From Chitinophaga polysaccharea (GTDB lineage Bacteria > Bacteroidota > Bacteroidia > Chitinophagales > Chitinophagaceae): a stretch of DNA of 64,000 bases. A program made the position numbers and the translations under genes. Positions 43,140-51,223 of this stretch are shown here, piece after piece (position 1 is the stretch's first letter; the number at the start of each line of letters is the position of its first letter). The stretch covers positions 794,001-858,000 of the forward strand of contig NZ_CABFVU010000002.1 of NCBI RefSeq assembly GCF_902150045.1. Reading direction: 5' to 3'. Under the pieces are notes generated by a model. The model was not told the origin of the DNA. It searched no databases and was given only the letters and a program-made list of their open reading frames with translations.

Positions 43140-44369
43140 TTATTGTGCGAGGCGTTTGAAGAACCAGATATCCCTCAGGCTGAAGTTAAATACAGCATTG
43201 ACATATGTTTCCTTTACCAGTGCTGTTCCTTCTTTTCCGCGTTGCCCTGCTTCGAGGCCTATATAATACCTGAGCTGCCCGTTTTTATTGGGAAGGGATA
43301 CGCCCAATGTGCCGGAGATATCAGTGATTTGTGTGCTGCCTACCACCAGCGGGGTTTTGTTGTAGGCGAAGCCCGCCTGTAAAACAGCGCCTTCAAAGCT
43401 TTGGTTATAGTAGTGCCGTTTTATCGTGTATTCCACACCGGTAGAATATCTTTCTCCATCCTGGTAACGGTAAGTAGGGCCTTTTTCATTCAGTGAGTTC
43501 CACAGTGAGTGGCGGTAATCGGCTACCCAGGTAATGGTACCGTTGGTAAGGCTCAGGCCCGCGCCATATTCAGCGGGCAGGGTGAGGAAGGAGGGATCTT
43601 GGTCTTTCTGGTATAACGAGGTACCGTCCTGGTTTACGATATTGAGTTTTTCCTGGAGCTTCATGGTTGTTTCGAAGCGGTAGGTAGCACCCAGTCCGAG
43701 TTGCCAGTCCTTGCCCACTTTACCGGCATATTGTGCACCTGCAGTAAAGTTAGGTTTGAACCCGTATTGATTATGCTGTGTTTGTAAGGAATCCGAACCA
43801 ACGTATTGTGTGATATTCCGCGGACCGAACAGGAAAGCGGTTGATACACCCACAGAAAAGTTTTTGCTGAGCTGGAAGCCATTGGAAATATAAGCCTTGT
43901 TAAAACCGCCTGTACCTGTGGTAGTGGCGGTTACCGGCGTACCGGTACCGGTTACGAACTGCTGGTTTTCCAGTTTATAGTCTATCGTGCTGAAGGGAGT
44001 GATGCCAGCCCCAATGCCCCACCACTTGGCGGCTTTAAAGCCGAGGGCCAGCCGCTTGAAGTTGATGTCGCCGGCGTTTTGTGAAATATTATTGCCGCTG
44101 TAGTTGATCTGCTGTGCTTTCAGCGACACATCAAACATAAAGTTCTGTGGTGGGAGTGCGCTATAGGAGGCGGGATTAAGTTCATTGAGATAGCCGGAAT
44201 GCCTGCGGCCGATGCCGGTGCTTCCCAGCCCGAAATTGCGGCTGTAATCCCTCGATTCCAGGTCGCCTATGCCATAGGCGGAGTAAATGGAATTGAGCCC
44301 GTGTTGCGCCTTTACAGTGGCTGTACACAACAGGAGTATGATTAATCCGCTATATATTTTTATTCGCAT
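43140..44369 (-). CDS. Outer-membrane beta-barrel protein (FadL/OmpP1-like), hypothetical
   Basis: 409 residues with a signal peptide (IYSGLIILLLCTATVKAQ). HGLNSIYSAYGIGDLESRDYSRNFGLGSTGIGRRHSGYLNELNPASYSAL resembles the start of FadL-type barrels in Bacteroidota, and the rest alternates aromatic strands with turns, ending in FNFSLRDIWFFKRLAQ. It starts 9 nt behind a DUF4270 lipoprotein gene, a common pairing in this phylum. Probable outer-membrane channel; the substrate is not known. Confidence 0.78.
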   Translation of the reverse strand: MRIKIYSGLIILLLCTATVKAQHGLNSIYSAYGIGDLESRDYSRNFGLGSTGIGRRHSGYLNELNPASYSALPPQNFMFDVSLKAQQINYSGNNISQNAGDINFKRLALGFKAAKWWGIGAGITPFSTIDYKLENQQFVTGTGTPVTATTTGTGGFNKAYISNGFQLSKNFSVGVSTAFLFGPRNITQYVGSDSLQTQHNQYGFKPNFTAGAQYAGKVGKDWQLGLGATYRFETTMKLQEKLNIVNQDGTSLYQKDQDPSFLTLPAEYGAGLSLTNGTITWVADYRHSLWNSLNEKGPTYRYQDGERYSTGVEYTIKRHYYNQSFEGAVLQAGFAYNKTPLVVGSTQITDISGTLGVSLPNKNGQLRYYIGLEAGQRGKEGTALVKETYVNAVFNFSLRDIWFFKRLAQ

Positions 44370-44378
44370 GAGTGTCCT

Positions 44379-45722
44379 TTATTTATACAACAGGTAGTAT
44401 AACTGTATTTTAAGTTTATTGTCGGTGTTCTGCTGATCGCCGGTTACCAGCCTGTCCAGCGTAGTCCTGCTGTCTGTGGCGCTTGGCGTAAGCAGCAGGC
44501 CCCGCGAGTCTGTGGTGCTGGCAGTTTGTTCTTTGATTACATAATTGGTGATATCAAAGGTGTAGTTGGTGTTTTTATCATACAGCTTATCTACTGTCAG
44601 CTGGCCATAGGTAAGGGTATCTGTTACCTCGTTCAGCTTATTTACCTCGCACAGCGCCATTCTTGGCGGCAGGCGGTTATCTGTGTAGGTACCGAGCACC
44701 GGTTTAAGCGTCATGTATACTTTCATTATCTTAAAGAACTGTCCCATGTACACAAGGTTTTTGATGTAGGGGATGTCTATCCGTGTAGCCGACCCTGTTA
44801 CCGGTTGTGTGAAAACCCTGTTACCGGTGCTGGCGGAAGGGAGTTCTGTAACGCTGCCGGTAAGTGGCGCCAGTGGCGTGCCGGTATGGTCTGCCACTAC
44901 CTGGTTGAACTGCAGGTTAGACGCCTGCATTTTGAAATCCACATATTTTACCGTGGTTATGATTTCGTTGACGTGGTAGTATAACCGCATCACGAGGGAG
45001 CTGTCGGTAGCAGAGAACCCGGTAACAGCTTTACTGCCTGGTCCGCCTCTTACATTCAGCCCTTTAAAGAATTCCAGGAAAGTATTATTTGCGGTGATAT
45101 CCGGGCTTTTGTCGCGCAGCATGTTAAAGAGCAGGCTGCCCAGCTGATCAGACATATGTACGGTAACGGTTTTATCGGTAAGCGGGCGGATAACGCCGCT
45201 GAAGCTGCCGATCGGCGTACTTTCGGTAGAGAAGCTGCTATTGTTATACAGGTAGTAAAAGTTTTTGGCGGTTTGTATGGTAGATGTAACCCGGTACACC
45301 TGGAATTCCTGTGGAATAGTGGAGTCGCCGGCCATATAACCGTTAGGGCGCATGATCAATACCATGGAGTCATATGCGGAGCCATTTACCGGGATGTCTA
45401 CCGTGGCTGGCTGTGCTATCTGGAAATAAGACTGGATGGTAGCGGTACCAAACAGGGGGTCTGTTCTTTTACCGGCCAGCAATACCTCGGTGCCGGAAGT
45501 AGGTACGGAGTCCTGTTGTACCGTTTTTACATTTACGGTGAGTGTATCTGACAGGATGTAATCTGTATTCTGGTTATTATCTACAATATTATTATAGGAA
45601 AACCCGGTTTTCTGGCAGGAAGAAACCGCCATGGCCAGTAAAAGTGCAGGAAGGTACCTGTAAAGGCCCCGTGCTATGCGCCTGAAAAATAAGTGATACA
45701 TGGTATTGTTCATGGTGCGCAA
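44379..45722 (-). CDS. DUF4270-family lipoprotein
   Basis: 447 residues. A lipoprotein signal (LPALLLAMAVSSCQKTG) is followed by TDYILSDTLTVNVKTVQQDSVPTSGTEVLLAGKRTDPLFGTATIQSYFQI, the signature opening of DUF4270, with SMVLIMRPNGYMAGD next and an ending rich in strands (KLKIQLYYLLYK). The family is specific to Bacteroidota and has no assigned role. It is usually encoded next to a barrel protein and near Kelch/DUF4907 genes, as here. Confidence 0.85.
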   Translation of the reverse strand: MRTMNNTMYHLFFRRIARGLYRYLPALLLAMAVSSCQKTGFSYNNIVDNNQNTDYILSDTLTVNVKTVQQDSVPTSGTEVLLAGKRTDPLFGTATIQSYFQIAQPATVDIPVNGSAYDSMVLIMRPNGYMAGDSTIPQEFQVYRVTSTIQTAKNFYYLYNNSSFSTESTPIGSFSGVIRPLTDKTVTVHMSDQLGSLLFNMLRDKSPDITANNTFLEFFKGLNVRGGPGSKAVTGFSATDSSLVMRLYYHVNEIITTVKYVDFKMQASNLQFNQVVADHTGTPLAPLTGSVTELPSASTGNRVFTQPVTGSATRIDIPYIKNLVYMGQFFKIMKVYMTLKPVLGTYTDNRLPPRMALCEVNKLNEVTDTLTYGQLTVDKLYDKNTNYTFDITNYVIKEQTASTTDSRGLLLTPSATDSRTTLDRLVTGDQQNTDNKLKIQLYYLLYK

Positions 45723-45954
45723 TTTTAGACAGGATCGATACTTTCAGTTCCTTTAATATGCCAACGGCCAAAATTCATCGATGAATAACGAAATATATCC
45801 TTTATGCCGCCAGTAGCGCAGGAACAGGCATTTCGGGCGAAAGAAACCAACTGGTAGATGAAATAACGGTATCCGTCCGCTAAAAACAGGGGAACAGCTA
45901 TTTCCTGTTTGCGGGAATGCTCCTGCGGATAATTTTGGCGCTAGTAAAAAGAAC

Positions 45955-46959
45955 ATGCTAATGCGATATTTAAAAGGTTTTAGTTTATTATTGATGGCTT
46001 CCCTGGCGGCCTGTTCGAAAGGTTCAAATACTACAACGCTGGTGGGGAACTGGATGAAGCGCTCTCAATACGAAGGCGTGGCCAGGAGCTCGGCAGCTTC
46101 CTTTGTAATTGATAATAAAGCCTACGTAGGCACCGGCTATGACGGAACAGAAAGATTACAGGATTTCTGGGTATACGATGTGGATCAGAACCAGTGGACA
46201 CAGATAACCTCCTTCCCAGGTGTAGCCAGGAATGGCGCCGTTGGCATGGCGATGGCCGGTAAAGGCTATGTGGGTACGGGTTATGACGGGTTAAATAAAC
46301 TGAACGACTTTTACGAATATGACCCGGTTGCCAAAACCTGGACTAAGAAAGCAAATTTTAAAGGCACCGCCCGTTATGGCGCAGTGGCTTTTGCACTGAA
46401 CGATAAAGGGTTTATTACTACCGGATATGATGGTAACTGGTTAAAGGACAACTGGAAATTTGATCCTACCGCTCCCGATGCCGAGGCATGGACACAGGTG
46501 GAAAGCATGAACAGCGGGAAAAGAACAGATGCCTCTGTTTTTGTGATCGGTAACAAAGCCTACGTTTGTATGGGCACCGCCAATGCGGCTAATGTAACAG
46601 ACTTCTACGCGTTTGACGGTACCCACTGGGCCACCCTCAACCCTATTGCCAACGTAAACGACGACAGCTTCGACGATGACTATAACTTCGCCGGCAGTTC
46701 TGCTGCAGCTTTCTCCATGCAGGGTAAAGGCTATATCGTTTCCGGCATCAAGGGCAGTTACTCTGCCGCCGTGTGGGAATATACTCCGGGCACCGACCGC
46801 TGGGTACAGAAAACAGACTTTGAAGGCGCCGCCCGCTCAGGCGCGGTTGGCTTCAGCCTGAAAGACCGTGGCTTTGTTGGACTGGGCGCCAGCTCCAGCC
46901 TGTCGCTCGACGACCTTTGGGAATTTAATCCTACTGCAGAATACAATAAGAATGACTAA
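45955..46959 (+). CDS. Kelch-repeat lipoprotein
   Basis: 334 residues. The lipoprotein signal ends in LMASLAACSKGS. Then come five to six Kelch repeats of about 50 residues, each with a GTGYDG-type turn and a WxxD/NPxxxxW element (AYVGTGYDGTERLQDFWVYDVDQNQWTQITSFPGVARNGAVG). This makes a beta-propeller for surface binding, or a galactose-oxidase-like scaffold without catalytic residues that I can see. It overlaps the following DUF4907 gene by 8 nt. It is divergent from the DUF4270 gene. Confidence 0.9.
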   Translation: MLMRYLKGFSLLLMASLAACSKGSNTTTLVGNWMKRSQYEGVARSSAASFVIDNKAYVGTGYDGTERLQDFWVYDVDQNQWTQITSFPGVARNGAVGMAMAGKGYVGTGYDGLNKLNDFYEYDPVAKTWTKKANFKGTARYGAVAFALNDKGFITTGYDGNWLKDNWKFDPTAPDAEAWTQVESMNSGKRTDASVFVIGNKAYVCMGTANAANVTDFYAFDGTHWATLNPIANVNDDSFDDDYNFAGSSAAAFSMQGKGYIVSGIKGSYSAAVWEYTPGTDRWVQKTDFEGAARSGAVGFSLKDRGFVGLGASSSLSLDDLWEFNPTAEYNKND

Positions 46960-47299
46960 GCGTAATATCATTGTCGTAGCCGGTATAGCCGTAATTGTAC
47001 TGGTTTTTGTGATAGGGAAATCATACCGGAAAACAACACAGGGGCCGGGCGCCGATATGGTGCCGGTAGTAGTGGTGCCCTTTGAAATAAACAACGGGTG
47101 GGGATATAAGGTAAATGTAGACGGTCATACGTACATCTACCAGGACGTAATTCCCAGTATCCCCGGCAACCATGTGTTTAGTTCAAAAGAACATGCCATG
47201 CGCGTAGGCCAGTTCGTTGCGGCGAAACTAACACAGAACAAAATACCATCCGTATCCCCGCAGGAGCTGAGGGATATGCAAATAACGGAAGCGCAATAG
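46952..47299 (+). CDS. DUF4907-family small membrane-anchored protein
   Basis: 115 residues from the ATG at 46952. One N-terminal transmembrane helix (NIIVVAGIAVIVLVFVIG) is followed by FEINNGWGYKVNVDGHTYIYQDVIPSIPGNHVFSSKEHAMRVGQFVAAKL, the DUF4907 core. The family occurs in Bacteroidota near Kelch and DUF4270 genes. The stop codon is 1 nt ahead of hairpin-repeat copy D. Confidence 0.82.
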   Translation: MTKRNIIVVAGIAVIVLVFVIGKSYRKTTQGPGADMVPVVVVPFEINNGWGYKVNVDGHTYIYQDVIPSIPGNHVFSSKEHAMRVGQFVAAKLTQNKIPSVSPQELRDMQITEAQ

Positions 47300-47300
47300 T

Positions 47301-47487
47301 GCGGATTTTGTCTTGGAACACTGATTACCCTGATTATGATGATTACATTGATTTTTACTTTTTGAATTTTATAAATGATCAAAGAAGATATAAGTGTTTA
47401 CAACTCTTTTGATCACTTACAAATTTCTAAAAATTATCAATGTAATCATCATAATCAGGGTAATCAGTGTTCCAAGACAAAATCCGC
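47301..47487. repeat. Hairpin-repeat family, copy D
   Basis: Perfect 52-bp arms (47301-47352 and 47436-47487) starting GCGGATTTTGTCTTGGAACA and continuing CTGATTACCCTGATTATGAT. The centre of 83 nt holds ATTTTATAAATGAT and GATATAAGTG, as in copy C, and a smaller GATCAAA/TTTGATC inverted repeat. It starts 2 nt behind the DUF4907 stop. Confidence 0.95.
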
Positions 47488-47602
47488 GTTTTAAGCTGTT
47501 TTTAATTTCTTTATTAAATTTAACAAACCCTTATATCGGATTAACAAATTTTAACACAAGCCTAACCCTATCTGGTGTAAGTTTATCGCATCAAACAAAG
47601 TG

Positions 47603-48886
47603 ATGCTAAATTTCAAACGGATTATCAGGAGTCGTCCCTTCCTTATTTCACTGCACATCCTTGGCTGGACGTGCTTTCTGTTTTTCCCTTTCTTCATTTA
47701 CCGCATCCAGATCCTGCACACAGGCTTCTTTATAAAAGAACTGATTGATAACCTGTTTCTCATTGGTATTTTTTACCTCAATATTTATGTGCTGATCCCC
47801 CGTTTTTTTAACGGGAAAAAGATCGTCATTTATCTTAGCAGCATTGTTGTGCTGATTGTTTTTATTACACTGCAGCAGGCTGCCTTAAATTATTATTTCT
47901 TCCGGAACTATGCGCACAGGGGGCATCCGATGATGACCATACGGATGGACAAAAAATTTAACAATTCAGAAGTAACATCAGACGACTTTCCACCGTTTCA
48001 CCGTCGTCGTATGATGATGAGGGCAGGGTTTGCACCGGCTGTTCCTGCCGGCCAGGCAGCTACAGTTTCCGGAACTTTTGATACCACCGGTGTAGCCGTT
48101 GCCAGCCTGACTCCTATGCCTTCGCTACCAGGGCAGGCAATGCCGCTGATAGATGCGGATGGACCAAGTATCCTGGAGTACCTGTTTTTTCCGGAAGTGT
48201 TGCGGAGATCCGGATTTTTTGCATTGCTCATGCTGTTTATGAGCGGATTTATAAAGATTGCCCTTGAATGGTTTAAAAGTGAAAAGCAGCGGGAAGAACT
48301 GAAAGTGGAGAAATTAAATGCGGAATTAAAATTTTTAAAGTCGCAGATTAATCCTCACTTCCTTTTTAACTGTCTAAATACCATTTACTCGCTGGCCCAT
48401 AAGCAATCGGCGCAAACAGAACATGCCATTCTGAAACTGTCAACCATTATGCGCTATATGATCTATGAGTCCAACGAAGCCCGGGTATTGCTTTCACATG
48501 AACTGAAATACCTGCATGATTACATTGAGATACAACGTTTAAGGTTGCCGAAAGATATAGAGATCAGTTACCGGCTTACGGGGAATGCCGATGGGGTGGA
48601 GATTGAACCGATGCTGCTGGTGCCTTTTGTGGAAAATGCCTTTAAACACGGGATCAGTTATACGGAAGATTCCTTTATAGATATAGACATCGCTACAACT
48701 GAAGATATGATCAGATTAACAGTTAAGAACAGTCACTTTAAAGAACGGGTAGCCGAAAGGGGCGGGGTAGGCCTCGACAATGTATTAAAACGATTGGCGC
48801 TGCTTTATGAGCATGAACACGAGATCGATATCACGGAAACCGAAAACCAATTTATTGTTGATCTTAAAATTGTGTTGAAAAAATGA
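47603..48886 (+). CDS. LytS-type sensor histidine kinase
   Basis: 427 residues from the ATG at 47603. Four hydrophobic segments lie in the first 220 residues, split by a His/Met-rich cytoplasmic or periplasmic loop (MMTIRMDKKFNNSE...HRRRMMMRAG). The His_kinase domain has KSQINPHFLFNCLNTIYSLAH, with the phosphoacceptor His, and the ATPase lobe LLVPFVENAFKHG and GVGLDNVLKRLALLY. It pairs with the LytTR regulator whose start overlaps its stop by 4 nt. The signal is unknown. Confidence 0.95.
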   Translation: MLNFKRIIRSRPFLISLHILGWTCFLFFPFFIYRIQILHTGFFIKELIDNLFLIGIFYLNIYVLIPRFFNGKKIVIYLSSIVVLIVFITLQQAALNYYFFRNYAHRGHPMMTIRMDKKFNNSEVTSDDFPPFHRRRMMMRAGFAPAVPAGQAATVSGTFDTTGVAVASLTPMPSLPGQAMPLIDADGPSILEYLFFPEVLRRSGFFALLMLFMSGFIKIALEWFKSEKQREELKVEKLNAELKFLKSQINPHFLFNCLNTIYSLAHKQSAQTEHAILKLSTIMRYMIYESNEARVLLSHELKYLHDYIEIQRLRLPKDIEISYRLTGNADGVEIEPMLLVPFVENAFKHGISYTEDSFIDIDIATTEDMIRLTVKNSHFKERVAERGGVGLDNVLKRLALLYEHEHEIDITETENQFIVDLKIVLKK

Positions 48887-49614
48887 TAAAGTGTATTGCA
48901 GTGGATGACGAGCCGCTGGCGCTGGAGATCATGGAAGATTATATCCGCAAGGTCCCTTTCCTGAGCCTGGCCGGTAAATTCGAAAACGCGGCCACCGCGT
49001 TACGCTTCATCCAGGATGAACCGGTAGACCTGGTATTCCTTGATATCAAAATGCCGGATATCACGGGCATCCAGTTCCTCAAATCCCTTAAGTACCCGCC
49101 CATGGTAGTATTTACCACCGCTTACGGGGAGTATGCACTGGATGGCTTTAACCTGGATGTGGTGGATTACCTCCTGAAACCCGTTCCTTTTGAACGCTTC
49201 CTGAAGGCTGCCGCCAAAGCCAGCGAAACCTGGTCTGCCTCCCAACAGAAGAACGTGAGCGCCGGCAATAACGCTATCGCCATGGATGCCGCATGGGTAA
49301 ATGACTACATCTTCATAAAAACAGAGTATAAGATCATCAAGATCAACCTGGAAGATATTCTTTTCATTGAAGCACTGAAAGACTATACGAAGATCTATAC
49401 ACATAACCTGCCCGTACTTACGCTGCGCAGCCTGAAATCATTTGAAACCCGTTTACCGGCCGATAAATTCATCCGCGTACACCGCTCGTACCTGGTTTCC
49501 CTTAATAAGATAAACTGCGTAGAGAAAAATACGGTGATGATCGCCAACCAGTCCATTCCTATTTCCGACGGTTACCGCGACCGGTTCTATGACGTGATTA
49601 ACAGAAATTCTTAA
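48883..49614 (+). CDS. LytTR-family response regulator
   Basis: 243 residues. The receiver domain has Asp54 in VFLDIKMPDITG, DD at residues 8-9, and the Lys in VDYLLKPVPFERFLKAA. The C-terminal LytTR DNA-binding domain has DYIFIKTEYKIIKINLEDILFIEALKDYTKIYTH and FIRVHRSYLVSLNKI. Translation is coupled to the kinase by ATGA overlap. A terminator follows at 49641. Confidence 0.97.
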   Translation: MIKCIAVDDEPLALEIMEDYIRKVPFLSLAGKFENAATALRFIQDEPVDLVFLDIKMPDITGIQFLKSLKYPPMVVFTTAYGEYALDGFNLDVVDYLLKPVPFERFLKAAAKASETWSASQQKNVSAGNNAIAMDAAWVNDYIFIKTEYKIIKINLEDILFIEALKDYTKIYTHNLPVLTLRSLKSFETRLPADKFIRVHRSYLVSLNKINCVEKNTVMIANQSIPISDGYRDRFYDVINRNS

Positions 49615-49640
49615 TATATCTTCCCTTCGGGAGATGTGAA

Positions 49641-49690
49641 TTAAAAGGAAACAACGCGCTGCAACACTATCAGCGGGTTGTTTCCTTTTA
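49641..49690 (+). terminator. Intrinsic terminator behind the two-component system
   Basis: TTAAAAGGAAACAAC pairs with GTTGTTTCCTTTTAA; an inner CGCTG/CAGCG stem extends it. The T-rich right side is TTTCCTTTT. One bulge in the stem. Confidence 0.8.
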
Positions 49691-49805
49691 AATTTCCGCT
49701 CATAAAAAACCAAAATCAAAAATCCCAAAATTTTCGGAACTTCGTTACCTTTTAAGACCACCAACCACCATTAATTATTATTCTTTTATCAAAAACCACC
49801 AAACA

Positions 49806-50933
49806 TTGGAAAGAATATACTTCGACAATGCAGCTACCACATCACTGGATCCGGCGGTGTTAGAAGCAATGCTGCCATTTATGACGGAAAAGTTCGGTAA
49901 CCCTTCCTCTATCTACTCTTACGGACGGGAATCAAGACTGGGTATCGAAAATGCACGTAAATCAGTCGCCAAAACATTAAATGCACATCCGGGAGAGATC
50001 TTTTTTACCTCCGGCGGCACCGAAAGCAGTAACACTGCTATTAATGCTGCAGTAAGAGACCTGGGCTGCAAACACATCATTTCTTCGCCTATTGAGCACC
50101 ATGCTACCCTGCACACCGTGGAATACCTGCACCACCACGATGGCGTAGCCCTTTCTTTTGTAAATGTATTGCCCAGCGGTCATATTGATATGGACCACCT
50201 GCGGGAACTGCTGCAAAATTCAGAAGAGCGTTGCCTGGTAAGCCTCATGCACGCCAACAACGAGATCGGCAACCTGCTGGATATTCATGCCGTTGGAAAC
50301 CTTTGCAAGGAGTTTGACGCCATTTTTCATTCGGATACCGTGCAAACCGTAGGTCACTACCCATTCGACCTCCGCAATACGCCCGTGCACTTCATTACAG
50401 GCGCCGGTCATAAGTTCCACGGCCCTAAAGGAGTAGGCATCCTGTATATCAATGAAAACGTTAAGATAACGCCTTTCATCCAGGGTGGCAGCCAGGAACG
50501 TAATATGCGTGCCGGCACAGAAAACCTGTATGGTATCATCGGTTTTGCAAAAGCCCTGGAACTGGCCACCATTCACCATGAGGAGCACAGCGCCTATATC
50601 AATGGCCTGCGCATGTACATGGCGGAACAGCTGAAAAAGCATATTCCCGGAGTAGCTTTCAACGGCGATCTGTATGGCAGTAGTCTTTATACTGTACTGA
50701 ACGTGGCATTCCCCAAATCCGAAAAAACGGAAATGATCCTGTTCAATATGGATATCAACGGCATCTGCGCCTCCGGCGGCAGTGCATGTACCTCCGGCGC
50801 CAATGCGGGATCACACGTTATTCGCGCCATTAATAGCAATCCTAACCAAATCGCGGTGCGCTTCTCCTTCTGTAAAAACAACACCAAAGAAGAAGTGGAC
50901 AAAGTAGTGGAGAAGCTGAAGGAATTGATGTAA
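49806..50933 (+). CDS. Cysteine desulfurase (NifS/IscS family)
   Basis: 375 residues. The start is the TTG at 49806, because the next residues ERIYFDNAATTSLDP are the conserved N-terminus of the family. The PLP Lys is in FITGAGHKFHGPKGVG; the active-site Cys lies in the loop GICASGGSACTSGANAGSHV. It releases sulfur from cysteine for Fe-S clusters or tRNA thiolation. Single-gene unit; the stop codon abuts hairpin-repeat copy E. Confidence 0.93.
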   Translation: MERIYFDNAATTSLDPAVLEAMLPFMTEKFGNPSSIYSYGRESRLGIENARKSVAKTLNAHPGEIFFTSGGTESSNTAINAAVRDLGCKHIISSPIEHHATLHTVEYLHHHDGVALSFVNVLPSGHIDMDHLRELLQNSEERCLVSLMHANNEIGNLLDIHAVGNLCKEFDAIFHSDTVQTVGHYPFDLRNTPVHFITGAGHKFHGPKGVGILYINENVKITPFIQGGSQERNMRAGTENLYGIIGFAKALELATIHHEEHSAYINGLRMYMAEQLKKHIPGVAFNGDLYGSSLYTVLNVAFPKSEKTEMILFNMDINGICASGGSACTSGANAGSHVIRAINSNPNQIAVRFSFCKNNTKEEVDKVVEKLKELM

Positions 50934-51220
50934 CGCGGATTTTGCCTTGGAACAGTGATTACGCTGATTTTGATGATTACGCTGATGTTCTTGAGCGTTT
51001 TGCACAATAATTTTTGAATAATAATTAAGGGAGATGACAGCGAAGTTTCACTGTTATCTCCCTTAATTATTATAAAAGATCAGCAAGTAACTACATGAAT
51101 GATTAAGGGAGATACAGGCGTTAATCCGCTTATATCTCCCTTAATTATTTTCAAATTCTAAAATAACATCAGCGTAATCATCAAAATCAGCGTAATCACT
51201 GTTCCAAGGCAAAATCCGCG
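50934..51220. repeat. Hairpin-repeat family, copy E (with two inner hairpins)
   Basis: Perfect 56-bp arms (50934-50989 and 51165-51220): CGCGGATTTTGCCTTGGAAC then AGTGATTACGCTGATTTTGA. The 175-nt centre has two further hairpins built on the same TTAAGGGAGAT motif, at 51021-51070 (one G-T) and 51103-51144. The element begins at the base after the desulfurase stop codon and ends 3 nt before the convergent glmM stop, so it occupies the whole intergenic gap. Confidence 0.95.
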
Positions 51221-51223
51221 TGA

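Noticed and set aside
45773-45786. 14-bp palindrome ATTCATCGATGAAT in the DUF4270/Kelch divergent gap
   Set aside because: A single short palindrome in AT-rich sequence without a second site or promoter match; too weak to list as an operator.
34593-51220. Hairpin repeats as ordinary insertion sequences or MITEs
   Set aside because: No transposase, no visible target duplication at the copies, and arm sequences vary with compensation between copies, which is unlike recently moved terminal inverted repeats. Not excluded for an old element.
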